64,000 nt of DNA. Origin: Crossiella sp. SN42 (GTDB lineage: Bacteria; Actinomycetota; Actinomycetes; Mycobacteriales; Pseudonocardiaceae). A program made the position numbers and the translations under genes. Below, in pieces: positions 9,897-18,700 of this stretch. A model generated the notes under the pieces. It was not told the origin of the DNA, did not search any database, and worked only from the letters and a program-made list of their open reading frames with translations. The first letter of the stretch is position 1. Each line of letters opens with the position of its first letter. Location of the stretch: assembly GCF_023897065.1 (NCBI RefSeq), contig NZ_JAMHIV010000026.1, positions 101,381 to 165,380 of the forward strand, written 5' to 3'.

Positions 9897-10244
9897 TCAG
9901 CCCTTGTCCATCCCGCCCGCGAGCACCGGCCGGATCTCCACCGACCCGCCCGCGACCGCCCCCGGGTGCGTGCTGGCGATCTTCACCGCCTCGTCCAGGT
10001 CCGCGCACTCGATCAGCGCGAAGCCGGCGATCTGCTCCTTGGTCTCGGCGAACGGGCCGTCGGAGAGCAGCACCTCGCCCTGGCCGCCCAGGCGGACGGT
10101 GGTGGCGTCGGTGCTCGGGTGCAGGATCGCGCCGCCGGTGACGATGCCCCGTTCGGCCAGGTCCTCGCCCCAGGTGCCGCAACCTTCGCTGGGGCCGCTG
10201 TCGGCGCGGGTCTCGTCCTGGCAGATCAACAGCAGGTACTGCAT
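9897..10244 (-). CDS. YciI/DGPF-domain protein
   Basis: 115 residues from the ATG at 10244, which has AGAAGGGA upstream. It starts MQYLLLICQDE and contains the diagnostic LLSDGPFAETKEQIAGFALI (residues 60-79), then ADLDEAVKIASTHPGAVAGGSVEIRPV. YciI-like proteins are small ferredoxin-fold dimers with a conserved His/Asp pair. In actinobacteria many sit next to ECF42 sigma factors, where their role is unsettled. Here the matching sigma gene at 1-1124 is 9 kb away, so direct coupling is uncertain. Confidence 0.9.
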   Translation of the reverse strand: MQYLLLICQDETRADSGPSEGCGTWGEDLAERGIVTGGAILHPSTDATTVRLGGQGEVLLSDGPFAETKEQIAGFALIECADLDEAVKIASTHPGAVAGGSVEIRPVLAGGMDKG

Positions 10245-10325
10245 GGGTGTTGTCCCTTCTCGCGAACCTCGACTACGCCCCCACGACGAACGGCCCGCCC
10301 GGAAATCGACCGGCCCGGCGACGAG

Positions 10326-10790
10326 ATGTTCCTCTACGTTACGGCCGTGTCCGACGACCTCACCCTGCGCTGCGCCCGGGACCCGCGCGTGTCGATCACC
10401 TTCGCCGACCGCGAGCTCCGGCCGGACCCCCAGGACAGCGTGCTCACCTTCGCCGTCACCGTCGAGGCTCCCGGCCTGCGGGCGCGGGCCGGGAGCGTCA
10501 CGCACTACGTGGACGGAATGGCCGTGGCCCAGTTCGTGGAGCGGCTCGACCTGCGCGGCTGGGACGGCGAGCTGTCCTGGACCAGCACGGACCGCGATAT
10601 ATCCGTGTGCGCGCTATATGACGGGCGCGGATATATGCGGCTGACCTGGTCGTTGTCGCCGTGGCGGAAGTCCGAGCAGGGCGAGTGGACCGCGTCGGTG
10701 ACCCTCTGGCTGGAGGGCGGCTCCCGGGACCGGTTCGTGGCCGACCTGCTCGCCTTCCTCAGCCAGGGGGACCACCGGGGCGAAAATTAG
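10326..10790 (+). CDS. DUF6228-like hypothetical protein
   Basis: 154 residues, no signal peptide. The pattern VEAPGLRARAGSVTHYVDGM, then VERLDLRGWDGELSW and DGRGYMRLTWSL resembles the DUF6228 family of actinobacterial hypotheticals (recalled, not searched). An alternative start is the GTG at 10347. Three AT-rich codon clusters (ATATAT or CTATAT) lie between 10595 and 10640 in an otherwise GC-saturated frame. The last four bases overlap the stop of the convergent kinase gene. Function unknown. Confidence 0.6.
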   Translation: MFLYVTAVSDDLTLRCARDPRVSITFADRELRPDPQDSVLTFAVTVEAPGLRARAGSVTHYVDGMAVAQFVERLDLRGWDGELSWTSTDRDISVCALYDGRGYMRLTWSLSPWRKSEQGEWTASVTLWLEGGSRDRFVADLLAFLSQGDHRGEN

Positions 10791-12022
10791 CTCTTCGGGT
10801 ACAGGTACTGCTCGGCCGGGATCACCGTGCCGCGCGCCCAGGCGTCGAAGAAGCCGCGCAGGTCCTTGCCGCTGACCTGCTGGGCCAGCGCCTCGAACTC
10901 GGGCCAGCTCGCGGTGTCGCCGTTGTGCTCGCGGACCCAGCGCATGAGCAGTCTGAAGAAGGCCTGGTCGCCGACGGTGCGCCGGAGCGCGTGCATCATC
11001 GCCGAGCCCAGTTGGACACCGGCGGCCTCGGCGGCGGCGTGGTGCGCGGCGACCAGTGCGCCCAGCAGGTCGGCCACCCGCAGCTGTTCGGGGTGCACGC
11101 GCAGCTTCCCGGCATCGGCCATGGCCAGGTCCTGCAAGTCGTCGATGATGCGCTGCAGCTGCCGGGACTCGGCCAGCAGGAAGGAGATCAGCGCCGCGTC
11201 GGGCTGGGTCACGCCGTCCTCGGCGGCCTCAAGCCAGCCGCGGATGTTGGACAGCGGGGTGCGCAGCTCGTGCGCGATGTCGCCAACCATGGCCTTGCGC
11301 AGCTCCTCCACCCGCGCCCGGCTCTCCGCCATCTCGTTGAAGGCCGCGGCCAGCCTGGCGATCTCGTCCCGGCCGGTGACCCGCACCCGCGCGGCGGCGT
11401 CGCCCTCCTTCATCCGCTGGGCCGCGCCGGTGAGCGCGCGCAGCGGGCGGACCAGGCGCAGCCCGGCGAGCACGGTGACCGCGACGGTGAACAGCAGCAC
11501 CAGCGCGGCCACCCAGGCGATCCGGGCCTGGTCGGCCGGGGACAGGTCGAGCGCGGTGGCCGGGGCGCCGCTGGGGGTGGTGAGGTAGAGCAGCGCGGGC
11601 GGGGCGACGAACGGGTCCAGCTGTTCCTTGCGGGCGGCGGCGAGACAGCCGTCGAGGACCTCCTCGGGGGCGGCCACGGCCGGGCGGGTGGCGTACCAGC
11701 TGAGGTCCAGGCGCAGGGCGAGCGGGCCGATGCCGCGCCGGCCGAGGCAGTCGTTGAACAGGCCGGTGAGCTGGTTCAGCGCAGCCAGCTCGATGGGGCC
11801 GGGCTTGCCGAGGTCGAGCTGGGAGCAGCCGTTCACCGTCGGCGGGCTGACCGTGTCGATGATGGTGCGCCCGTTGGGTTTGGTGACCAGCTCGCCCGAG
11901 CCGGCGCGCTGCCGCACGCAGGGCAGCGCGGCCCGGGCGGCCAGCCAGGCGGTGGCGCCGACCGCGCACACCGCGATCAGCACGGAGGCGGCCAGCAGCC
12001 GCGCAAGCAGGCTAGTGCGCAC
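10787..12022 (-). pseudogene. Histidine kinase lacking its ATPase domain, fused in frame to an M1 aminopeptidase tail
   Basis: From the GTG at 12022 (11-bp overlap with the response-regulator stop) the frame runs 411 residues. First come a transmembrane helix, an outer sensor segment and a second helix (VAALVLLFTVAVTVLAGLRL). Then a HAMP linker and a normal HisKA helix with the phospho-acceptor His251 in GDIAHELRTPLSN. About 85 residues later, where the N-box of the HATPase domain should begin, the sequence switches. From about residue 339 it reads like the C-terminus of M1 metallopeptidases (MHALRRTVGDQAFFRLLMRW, then QVSGKDLRGFFDAW). No N, G1 or G2 box exists. The switch is near 11005-11020. 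The simplest origin is an in-frame deletion joining two same-strand genes. It cannot autophosphorylate as a classical kinase. Called a pseudogene here, although the frame is intact and a product could be made. Confidence 0.75.
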
Positions 12023-12590
12023 CGCTGCGCTCGGTGTCGTCGGAGAGCTTGTAGCCCACGCCATAGACGGTGACCAGCCAGACGGGTTTGCGCGGGTCGG
12101 GTTCGAGCTTGCGGCGCAGGTTCATCACGTGCACGTCGATGGTGCGGCTGGTGATGTAGCGGTCGAACCCGTGCAGGCGTTCCAAGAGCTGTTCCCTGGT
12201 GAAGACGCGTTCCGGTTGCGCGGCAAGGGCTTCCAGCAGCCGGAACTCCCCCGGCGTGCATTCGATGAGCTCGCCGTCGCGGCGCACCTCGTGCCGCCGG
12301 GGGTCGAGTTCGACCGCGCCGACCTTCAGCACCGGTTCGGCTTCCGGCCTGCCGGTCCGGCCGCGGCGCAACAGGGTGCGCACCCTGGCCATCAGCTCGC
12401 GCGGGCTGAACGGCTTGGTCATGTAGTCGTCCGCGCGCAGGATCCGGCACACGTCCAGGCCGTCCAGCTCGGGCAGCATCACGTCGAGCACCAGCAGGTC
12501 AGGCTGTTGCCGCCGGACCTCGGCCAGCGCGGCGCGCCCGTCGCCGACCACCACGACCGAGTGCCGGTCGCCACTCGCGGGTGAGACCAC
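12012..12590 (-). pseudogene. OmpR-family response regulator with two receiver-domain deletions
   Basis: 192 residues, GTG start. The DNA-binding half is intact (winged helix, TPGEFRLLEALAAQPERVFT, ending VTVYGVGYKL). The receiver is not. The first beta strand with its acidic pair (VVDDE) is absent, the frame starting at GDRHSVVVVGDGRAALAEV. The phospho-acceptor Asp in DLLVLDVMLPELDG is kept. After CRILR the sequence jumps directly to ADDYMTKPFSPREL, losing about 25 residues that hold strand 4 and its conserved Thr/Ser (usual form VPVIMLTAR). Both losses keep the frame. It may act as a phosphorylation-independent DNA binder or be a decaying gene. It is co-encoded with an equally damaged kinase. 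Confidence 0.75.
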
Positions 12591-12605
12591 GGGATCACGA
12601 ACGGA

Positions 12606-12669
12606 TCCTGACAGGTTCCTGACATTCCGGACGACGGCGACTTCCGTCCACTCAGGACTATTCCTGACG
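12606..12669. promoter_or_regulatory. Direct repeats TCCTGACA upstream of the two-component genes
   Basis: TCCTGACA occurs at 12606-12613 and 12617-12624, an exact 11-bp period, and TCCTGACG at 12662-12669. OmpR/PhoB-type regulators bind tandem direct repeats of this period, and the pair lies 16-35 bp upstream of the response-regulator start. It is probably the regulator's own binding site; inferred, not tested. Confidence 0.5.
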
Positions 12670-12683
12670 CCGAACCCGCTGGC

Positions 12684-12809
12684 TCAGGCGGGCTGGATCA
12701 GGTCGAACTTGTTGCCGTACAGGTCCTCGAACACCGCGACCGCGCCGTAGGCCTCGTGCCGCGGCTCCTCCGGGAACCGCACCCCGGCCGCGGTCATCCT
12801 GGCCGGCAT
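12684..12809 (-). pseudogene. C-terminal remnant of a VOC/glyoxalase-fold protein
   Basis: A 41-residue frame (MPARMTAAGVRFPEEPRH, ending VFEDLYGNKFDLIQPA). This matches the last strand-helix-strand unit of VOC proteins, whose usual length is 120-140 residues. The rest of the gene is absent: upstream sequence runs straight into the promoter of the next, oppositely oriented gene. The truncated frame is only 93 bp from the damaged response-regulator gene. Confidence 0.6.
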
Positions 12810-12854
12810 GGCGGCAGTCTGTCACAGTCCGGGGGGCTGCCTCGTCCTGTGGTC

Positions 12855-13268
12855 ATGCGACCGATTCTCACCCGCCTCGCCCTGGCCCTGTCCGCGCTCG
12901 CCAACGCCGTCGTCGGCCTGTGGGCCCTGCTGTGGCCGACCGCCTTCTACACCGAATTCCCCGGTTTCCGCACTGGCTGGGTGTCCGCCGACGGCCCGTT
13001 CAACCTGCACCTGCTGCACGACTTCGGCGGCCTCAACCTGGCACTGGCCATCACCGCCCTCGGCGCGCTGCACCTGGGCAGCCCGGTCGCCGCGCGCTGG
13101 GCGGGAGTGGCGATCCTGGCGTTCAACCTGCCGCACGCGCTGTTCCACACCCTGCACCTGCACCCGTTCCCGGCGCTCACCGACCAGGTGCTGATCATGG
13201 CCGCCACCTGGGGCGCGGTCGCGCTGGGCCTGGTGGCGCTGCTGGCGCCTACCCGGAGTACCACCTGA
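12855..13268 (+). CDS. Small four-helix membrane protein
   Basis: 137 residues from the ATG at 12855. Four hydrophobic segments are apparent: ALALSALANAVVGLWALLWP (about 8-27), LNLALAITALGALHL, WAGVAILAFNLPHALFHTLH and QVLIMAATWGAVALGLVALL. Several His residues lie between helices (LHLLHDFGG, FHTLHLHPFP). No family assigned with certainty; the layout resembles small DoxX- or DUF4345-like membrane proteins. Stands alone between the VOC remnant and the dehydrogenase. Confidence 0.7.
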   Translation: MRPILTRLALALSALANAVVGLWALLWPTAFYTEFPGFRTGWVSADGPFNLHLLHDFGGLNLALAITALGALHLGSPVAARWAGVAILAFNLPHALFHTLHLHPFPALTDQVLIMAATWGAVALGLVALLAPTRSTT

Positions 13269-13334
13269 CCGGATGGGTTTGCCCGCGCGAGCACCGGGAA
13301 CGCCAGGTGCTACAGCGAATCCGCGGAGGCGAGC

Positions 13335-14513
13335 ATGAAAGCTGTGACCTGGCACGGAAAGCGCGACATCCGCGTGGACACCGTGGCCGACCCGGCGCTC
13401 ACCGAGCCCGACGACGTGATCGTGCGGATCACCTCATCCGGGATCTGCGGCTCGGACCTGCACCTGTACGAGGTGATGGGCCCGTTCCTGGACCCCGGTG
13501 ACGTGCTCGGACACGAGCCGATGGGCGTCGTGCAGGAGGTCGGCCCGCAGGTGACCGCGGTCCAGCCCGGTGACCGGGTGGTGGTGCCGTTCAACGTCTC
13601 CTGCGGCACCTGCTTCATGTGCGGGCAGGGCCTGCACTCCCAGTGCGAGACCACCCAGGTCCGCGAGCAGGGCTCGGGCGCGGCGCTGTTCGGCTACACC
13701 AAGCTCTACGGCCAGGTGCCCGGCGGCCAGGCGGAGTACCTGCGGGTGCCCTTCGGCAACCAGCTGCCGATCAAGGTGCCGCAGGGCCCGTCGGACGACC
13801 GGTTCGTCTACCTCTCCGACGTGCTGCCCACCGCGTGGCAGGCGGTGGAGTACGCGGCGATCCCGCCGGGCGGCAGCGTCGCGGTGCTCGGGCTCGGGCC
13901 GATCGGCGACATGGCCACCCGGATCGCCAAACACCGTGGAGCGGAAAAGGTCTTCGGCCTGGACCTGGTGCCGGAACGGCTGGAACGGGCCAGCCGCAAC
14001 GGGATCGAGGCCATCGACGTGCGCTCGGCCGACCTGCTGGAGCAGATCCGCGACCGCACCGACGGCCGCGGCCCGGACGCGGTGATCGACGCGGTCGGCA
14101 TGGAGGCGCACGGTTCCCCGGTCGGCAAGGTCGCCCAGCAGCTCACCGGTCTGCTGCCGGACGCGCTGGCCGCCAAGCTGATGCGCACCGCGGGCGTGGA
14201 CCGGTTGCACGCGCTGCACCTGGCCATCGAGCTGGTGCGGCGCGGCGGCACCATCTCGGTCTCCGGCGTCTACGGCGGCATGGCCGACCCGCTGCCGATG
14301 CTCACCCTGTTCGACAAGCAGATCCAGCTGCGCATGGGCCAGGCCAACGTGCACCGCTGGGTCAAGGACATCCTGCCGCTGCTGGGCGACGACGATCCGC
14401 TGGGCACCGAGTCCTTCGCCACCCACCGCGTCCCGCTGGCCGACGCGCCGCGCGCGTACGAGATGTTCCAGAAGAAGCAGGACGGCGCGATCAAGATCCT
14501 GCTGACGCCTTAG
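13335..14513 (+). CDS. Zinc-dependent alcohol/formaldehyde dehydrogenase
   Basis: 392 residues, medium-chain dehydrogenase family. The catalytic zinc ligands are seen in ICGSDLHLYE and GHEPMGVVQEVG, and the structural-zinc cysteines in CGTCFMCGQGLHSQC. The nucleotide-binding turn (AVLGLGPIGDMATRIAKHRG) lies near residues 180-200. An extra stretch after it (VGMEAHGSPVGKVAQQLTG) is typical of the glutathione-independent formaldehyde dehydrogenase subgroup. It oxidises an alcohol or aldehyde with NAD(P)+; substrate is not resolved. The stop codon TAG is the first triplet of the palindromic element that follows. Confidence 0.9.
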   Translation: MKAVTWHGKRDIRVDTVADPALTEPDDVIVRITSSGICGSDLHLYEVMGPFLDPGDVLGHEPMGVVQEVGPQVTAVQPGDRVVVPFNVSCGTCFMCGQGLHSQCETTQVREQGSGAALFGYTKLYGQVPGGQAEYLRVPFGNQLPIKVPQGPSDDRFVYLSDVLPTAWQAVEYAAIPPGGSVAVLGLGPIGDMATRIAKHRGAEKVFGLDLVPERLERASRNGIEAIDVRSADLLEQIRDRTDGRGPDAVIDAVGMEAHGSPVGKVAQQLTGLLPDALAAKLMRTAGVDRLHALHLAIELVRRGGTISVSGVYGGMADPLPMLTLFDKQIQLRMGQANVHRWVKDILPLLGDDDPLGTESFATHRVPLADAPRAYEMFQKKQDGAIKILLTP

Positions 14514-14674
14514 GCCGTGTCGCCAGAGCCCCGTCTGCGGGAGTCGTGATCGGCTTGGCCGCTGGCGGTGCGGCCGGGACGCCCTCATACCGGACGTATT
14601 CGGGCGTTCCGGCCGTGCCGCCAGCGGCCAAACCGGCGCGGCTACCGCGGGCGGGGCTCTGGCGACACGGCCTA
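14511..14674. repeat. 164-bp near-perfect inverted repeat (hairpin element) between convergent genes
   Basis: The first 23 bases (beginning TAGGCCGTGTCGCCAGAG) are repeated exactly in inverted orientation at the other end. Inner arms also pair, for example GGCCGCTGGCGGTGCGGCC against its near-complement in the right half. The two 82-bp halves are roughly 80 percent complementary by eye. The outermost TAG on each strand is the stop codon of the gene running in from that side. It has no coding capacity. It could act as a strong bidirectional terminator, or be a MITE-like or REP-like mobile palindrome that inserted at a gene end. Confidence 0.85.
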
Positions 14675-15619
14675 ACCCCAGCCCAGTCTGCCGCGCAGCC
14701 ACTCGACGGCTGTGACGCCCTGCGCGCCTTGAAACGCGCGCAGGGTCGGCAGACCCGGCGGGTCCGGTTGCAGCGCACCGCGGACGAAGTACCCGGCGAG
14801 CCCGGCCAGCACCGCGTTCACCGCGTCCGGATCCGCCGTCGCCGCAACGGGATGAGCCAGGAACACCGGGTCCAGCTCCGGACCACCCTGCATGCGCACG
14901 CTGGGCAACAGCGCGAGCAGGTCGATCCAGGCCGCGCCCCGGCAGGCGTGCGGCCAGTCGACCACCACCACCCGGTCCTCGGTCAGCAGCAGGTTGTCCG
15001 CGCGCAGGTCCCCGTGCAGCAACGTGTTCCCGGCCGCCGCCCCGGGCCAGCGCGACTCCAGCTCGGCCAGCCGGTCCAGGTTCCGCCGCGACCACGGGTC
15101 CAGGCGGTCGTCGGGTTCGGCGGCCAGCCTGCGCCAGCCGGTGAAGTTGCGCGCGAACTTCTCCTGCGCGGTCGGCACTTCCAGCGGGCAGGGGGTGAGC
15201 GCGTCGGCCAACTCGGCCACCGCGGCCAGCACCCGGTCCAGCTCCCCGGCCAGCCAGGGCACCGAGGGCTGTCTGCCGTCGACGTCGGCGAACAGCAGCA
15301 GGGTCCAGCCGTCCTGGTCGAAACTGGCCAGCAGCTCCGGCACCGGGGCCACTGTGGACAGTCCACTGGAGACGATCGCCTCGGCCCGGTGCATCGGCGC
15401 GGCGAGTTTGTTGGTGTGCCAGTCCACTGCCTTCACGAACACCCGCCGCCCGTCGGCCAGCCGCAGCCGCGCCGCCACTCCAGGGGAGAACCCGCCGGTC
15501 TGGCTGGCCGCCTCGGCCACCGGCGCGCCGAGGAACTGCTCGACCGCGGCCCGCAGCGGGGCGGCCACCTCGGACCAGGCTCGGCGGCGACCGGTGGCGG
15601 CGGGGGCTGGCTGGCTCAT
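14672..15619 (-). CDS. Aminoglycoside-phosphotransferase-family kinase
   Basis: 315 residues with a bilobal kinase-like fold. The catalytic loop is LLHGDLRADNLLLTEDRVVV (near 190-210), holding the catalytic Asp and the Asn metal ligand, followed by the DFG-equivalent VVDWPHACRGA. The N-terminal lobe has GFSPGVAARLRLADGRRVFVK. Enzymes of this fold phosphorylate aminoglycosides, choline, homoserine and other small molecules; nothing points to a resistance role. Its stop lies inside the hairpin element shared with the dehydrogenase. Confidence 0.87.
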   Translation of the reverse strand: MSQPAPAATGRRRAWSEVAAPLRAAVEQFLGAPVAEAASQTGGFSPGVAARLRLADGRRVFVKAVDWHTNKLAAPMHRAEAIVSSGLSTVAPVPELLASFDQDGWTLLLFADVDGRQPSVPWLAGELDRVLAAVAELADALTPCPLEVPTAQEKFARNFTGWRRLAAEPDDRLDPWSRRNLDRLAELESRWPGAAAGNTLLHGDLRADNLLLTEDRVVVVDWPHACRGAAWIDLLALLPSVRMQGGPELDPVFLAHPVAATADPDAVNAVLAGLAGYFVRGALQPDPPGLPTLRAFQGAQGVTAVEWLRGRLGWG

Positions 15620-15702
15620 GCCTCCATGGTGCCGGTACCGCCAAACAGGTTTCTTTCCGCCATTCCGGCCCGTGCTCGCGGCGCAGCAGCGATGATCAGG
15701 CG

Positions 15703-18700
15703 GTGACAGCGGGCTGGCAGCGGATCAAGGACGAGGCTCGGGTGCTGCGCGGCGAGGGCAGGCACGCCCGGCTGCGCAGACTGCTCCGCCAGGAGCTGCG
15801 GCGACACCCCGAGGACCCCGAGCTGCACGTCCAGCTCGGCCGGGCCGCCCTGTACCTCGGCAGGCTGGAGGAAGCCGAAGGGCACTTCCGGCGGGCCGCC
15901 GAGCTGGCCCCGGACTCCCCGCGCCCGCACGGCTGGCTGGCCGCGGTGCTGCACTGGCGCGCCCGCTACGACGAGGCGCTGGCCGGGCTGGCCACCGCCC
16001 GCGCCCGCTGGCCGGAGGACGCCGAGCTGCGCACCGCCCAGGCCCGGCTGCTCTACGGGCTCGCCGACTACCGGGCCGCGCTGGCGCTGACCGAACCGGT
16101 CGACCCCGCCGCGCCCGGCGGCGAGAGCTGCCTGGAATGGCGGCTGGCCGCGCTGCGCGCCCTGCACCGGCACCCGGAGGCCGAAGCGCTGGCCAGGGAC
16201 TACCTCGCCGAGCGGCCCGAGGCGCTCGGCATCCACGAGGAGCTGGTGACCAGCCTGCGCGGGCAGGGCAGGCACACCGAGGCGGTCACCTGCTCCAGCG
16301 CGCTGCTGGCGCGGTACCCGCGCTGGATCACCGTGCTGCTCAACCACGCCGACACCCTCAACCTGGCCGGTCAGCGCCAGGCCGCGGCCGACCTGCTCGC
16401 CGAGCGGGTGCGCGAGCGGCCCGGTCAGCCCGCGCTGCGCAAAGGTCTCGGCACGGCCCTGGCCCGCCTGGGCCGGCCCGACCTCGCCGCCGAGCAGTAC
16501 GCCGTCTCGGTCCGGCTGCACCCTGGGCAGACCTCCGCCTGGTGGCTGTGGGCCAGCTCGCTGCGCCAGGCCGACCGGTTGCCCGAGGCCCGCGAGGTGC
16601 TGGAGCGCGCGCTGCGCCTGCACCCGGCCGAGGTCGACATCCGCACCGAGTACGTCGAGCTGGTGGAGGCCGAACAGGACGCGGCGGCCGCGCTGCCGAT
16701 CGCCGAAGCGACCCTCGGCCTGGACCCGGCCGACGACTGGGCGCCGCGGCTGGTGGCCAGGCTGCGCAAGCGGTGCGGGCAGCGGGAGGAGGCCGAGGCG
16801 CTGCTGCGCGAGCTGCTCGCGGCCCGGCCCGAGGATCCCGACTGCGTGCGCGCGCTGGGCTGGCACCTGCAGTCCACCGGCCGCACCGAGGAAGCGGTGG
16901 CGCTCTACCGCGCCACCCTGGACCGCACACCGTCCAATGTGGACATCAGCATCGCGCTCGCGCTGGCGCTGCGGGCACGGAACCGGGCCAGCGAGGCGGT
17001 CGCGGTGCTGCGTGCCTGCCTGACCCACCGGCCCCAGCACGCCGAGCTGTGGCAGGAGCTGGGCAGCGCACTGGAACTACACGGCGACCACGAGGCCGCG
17101 GCGCAGGCTCACCGCACCGCCACCGAGCTCGCGCCGTGGGAGGCCGACGCCTGGCACGCCCGGATCGGCCATCTGCTCACCCGCGGCCGTCACGCCGAAG
17201 CGGTGCCGCTGCTGACCACCGCGCTCACGCACTGCCCGGACGCCCCGCAGCTGCACCGCAAACGCATCGCCCTGCTACAGGACACCGCCGCCGACGAGGT
17301 CACCGAGGCGGCCCTGCGCGCGGCCATCGAACGCTTCCCCGACTCGCCGGAGTTCCCGCTGGACCTGGTGCGGCACCTCAGCTGGGCCGGCCGCCAGCAG
17401 GAAGCACTGTCCGAAGTGGACAGTCTGCTGGCCGGGGACCCGCGGCACGAGGACCTGCTGTACTGGCGGATCCAGCTGCTGTTCCAGCTGTACCGGCGCG
17501 GTGAGGGCAGGGCGGCCGCGGTGGCCGCGCACCAGGCCCTGCCGGAGTCCGCGCGGCTGAGCTTCCTGCACGCCTGGAGCCTGATCGAGATCGACCAGGA
17601 GGCCGAGGCCGAACCCGCGCTGGCCGCCGCGCACGCCGCGCACCCCGACGACCAGGTGATCCTGTGCGGCCTGGTCCGCTGCCTGCGCAGGCTGGGCCGC
17701 TGCGCGGAGACCGAACCCCTGCTGCGCACCGCGCTGGCCACCGCGCCCGCCGAGATCGACCTGCACCTCGAGCTCGCCTGGACGCTGGAGCAGCTGTTCC
17801 GCTTCGACGACGCGATCCTGGCCTGCGACCAGGCCCTGACCCTGGATCCCGAGCACAACGAGGCCTTCGGCGGCGCGATCCGGTTGCGCTACCAGGCAGG
17901 CCGGGCCGCCGAGGCGGACCGGATGGTCGCCGACGCGGTCAGCCGCAGGCCGTGGGATGCCGGGCTGTGGCAGGAGATCGCCACCGCCCGCCTGGCCGCG
18001 CGCAAGCTCGGCGAGGCGGTCGAAGCGGCCAGGAACGCCGTGGAGCGGACACCGGGCGACGCCACGCTGTGGCTGCTGCTGGTGCGGACGCTGACCGAGG
18101 CCGGCCGCCCGGCCGAGGCCGCCCAGGCCGCCGCCGACGGCATCCGGCTGCACCCGCGCAACCCCCGGCTGCGCAACCGGCAGGCCGGCGCGGTGCGCGC
18201 GCAGGGCCGGGAGGCCGAGGCGGAAACCCTGCTGCGCACCGCCTTCGCCGAACTGCCGGAGGTGACCTCGGTCGGCGTCGACCTGGTCAGCCACCTGCGC
18301 AGGCAGCACCGGCACGACGAGGCACTGGCTCTGCTGGATGTCTTGTCCGCCAAGGATCCCGGCCACCACTGGCTGCACTGGCTGCGGATCTGGACGCTGC
18401 GCGAGGCCCGCCGGTTCACCGAGGCCCGCGCCGCGGCGGACACCGCGCTGGAGCGGTTCCCGTGGTCCACCGAGCTGCGGGCGCAGCACGCCAGGCTGCT
18501 GGTGCGGGAAGGCCGGATCGAGGCGGCGCTGGCCGAGTACACCGAGATCAACCGGATCGACCCGGCCAACGAACAGGCGCTGTTCGGGCGGCTGAACTGC
18601 CTGGACTGGCTGGGCCGCACCGAGGAGGTCACCCGGGTGCTGCGCGCGGGCGCGCGGGCGCACCCGGACTGGGAGACGCTGCGGCTGGACGTGGTGCGGC

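Noticed and set aside
14511..14674. Insertion sequence
   Set aside because: The palindrome has no room for a transposase and no visible target duplication, so it is reported as a repeat rather than a mobile element.
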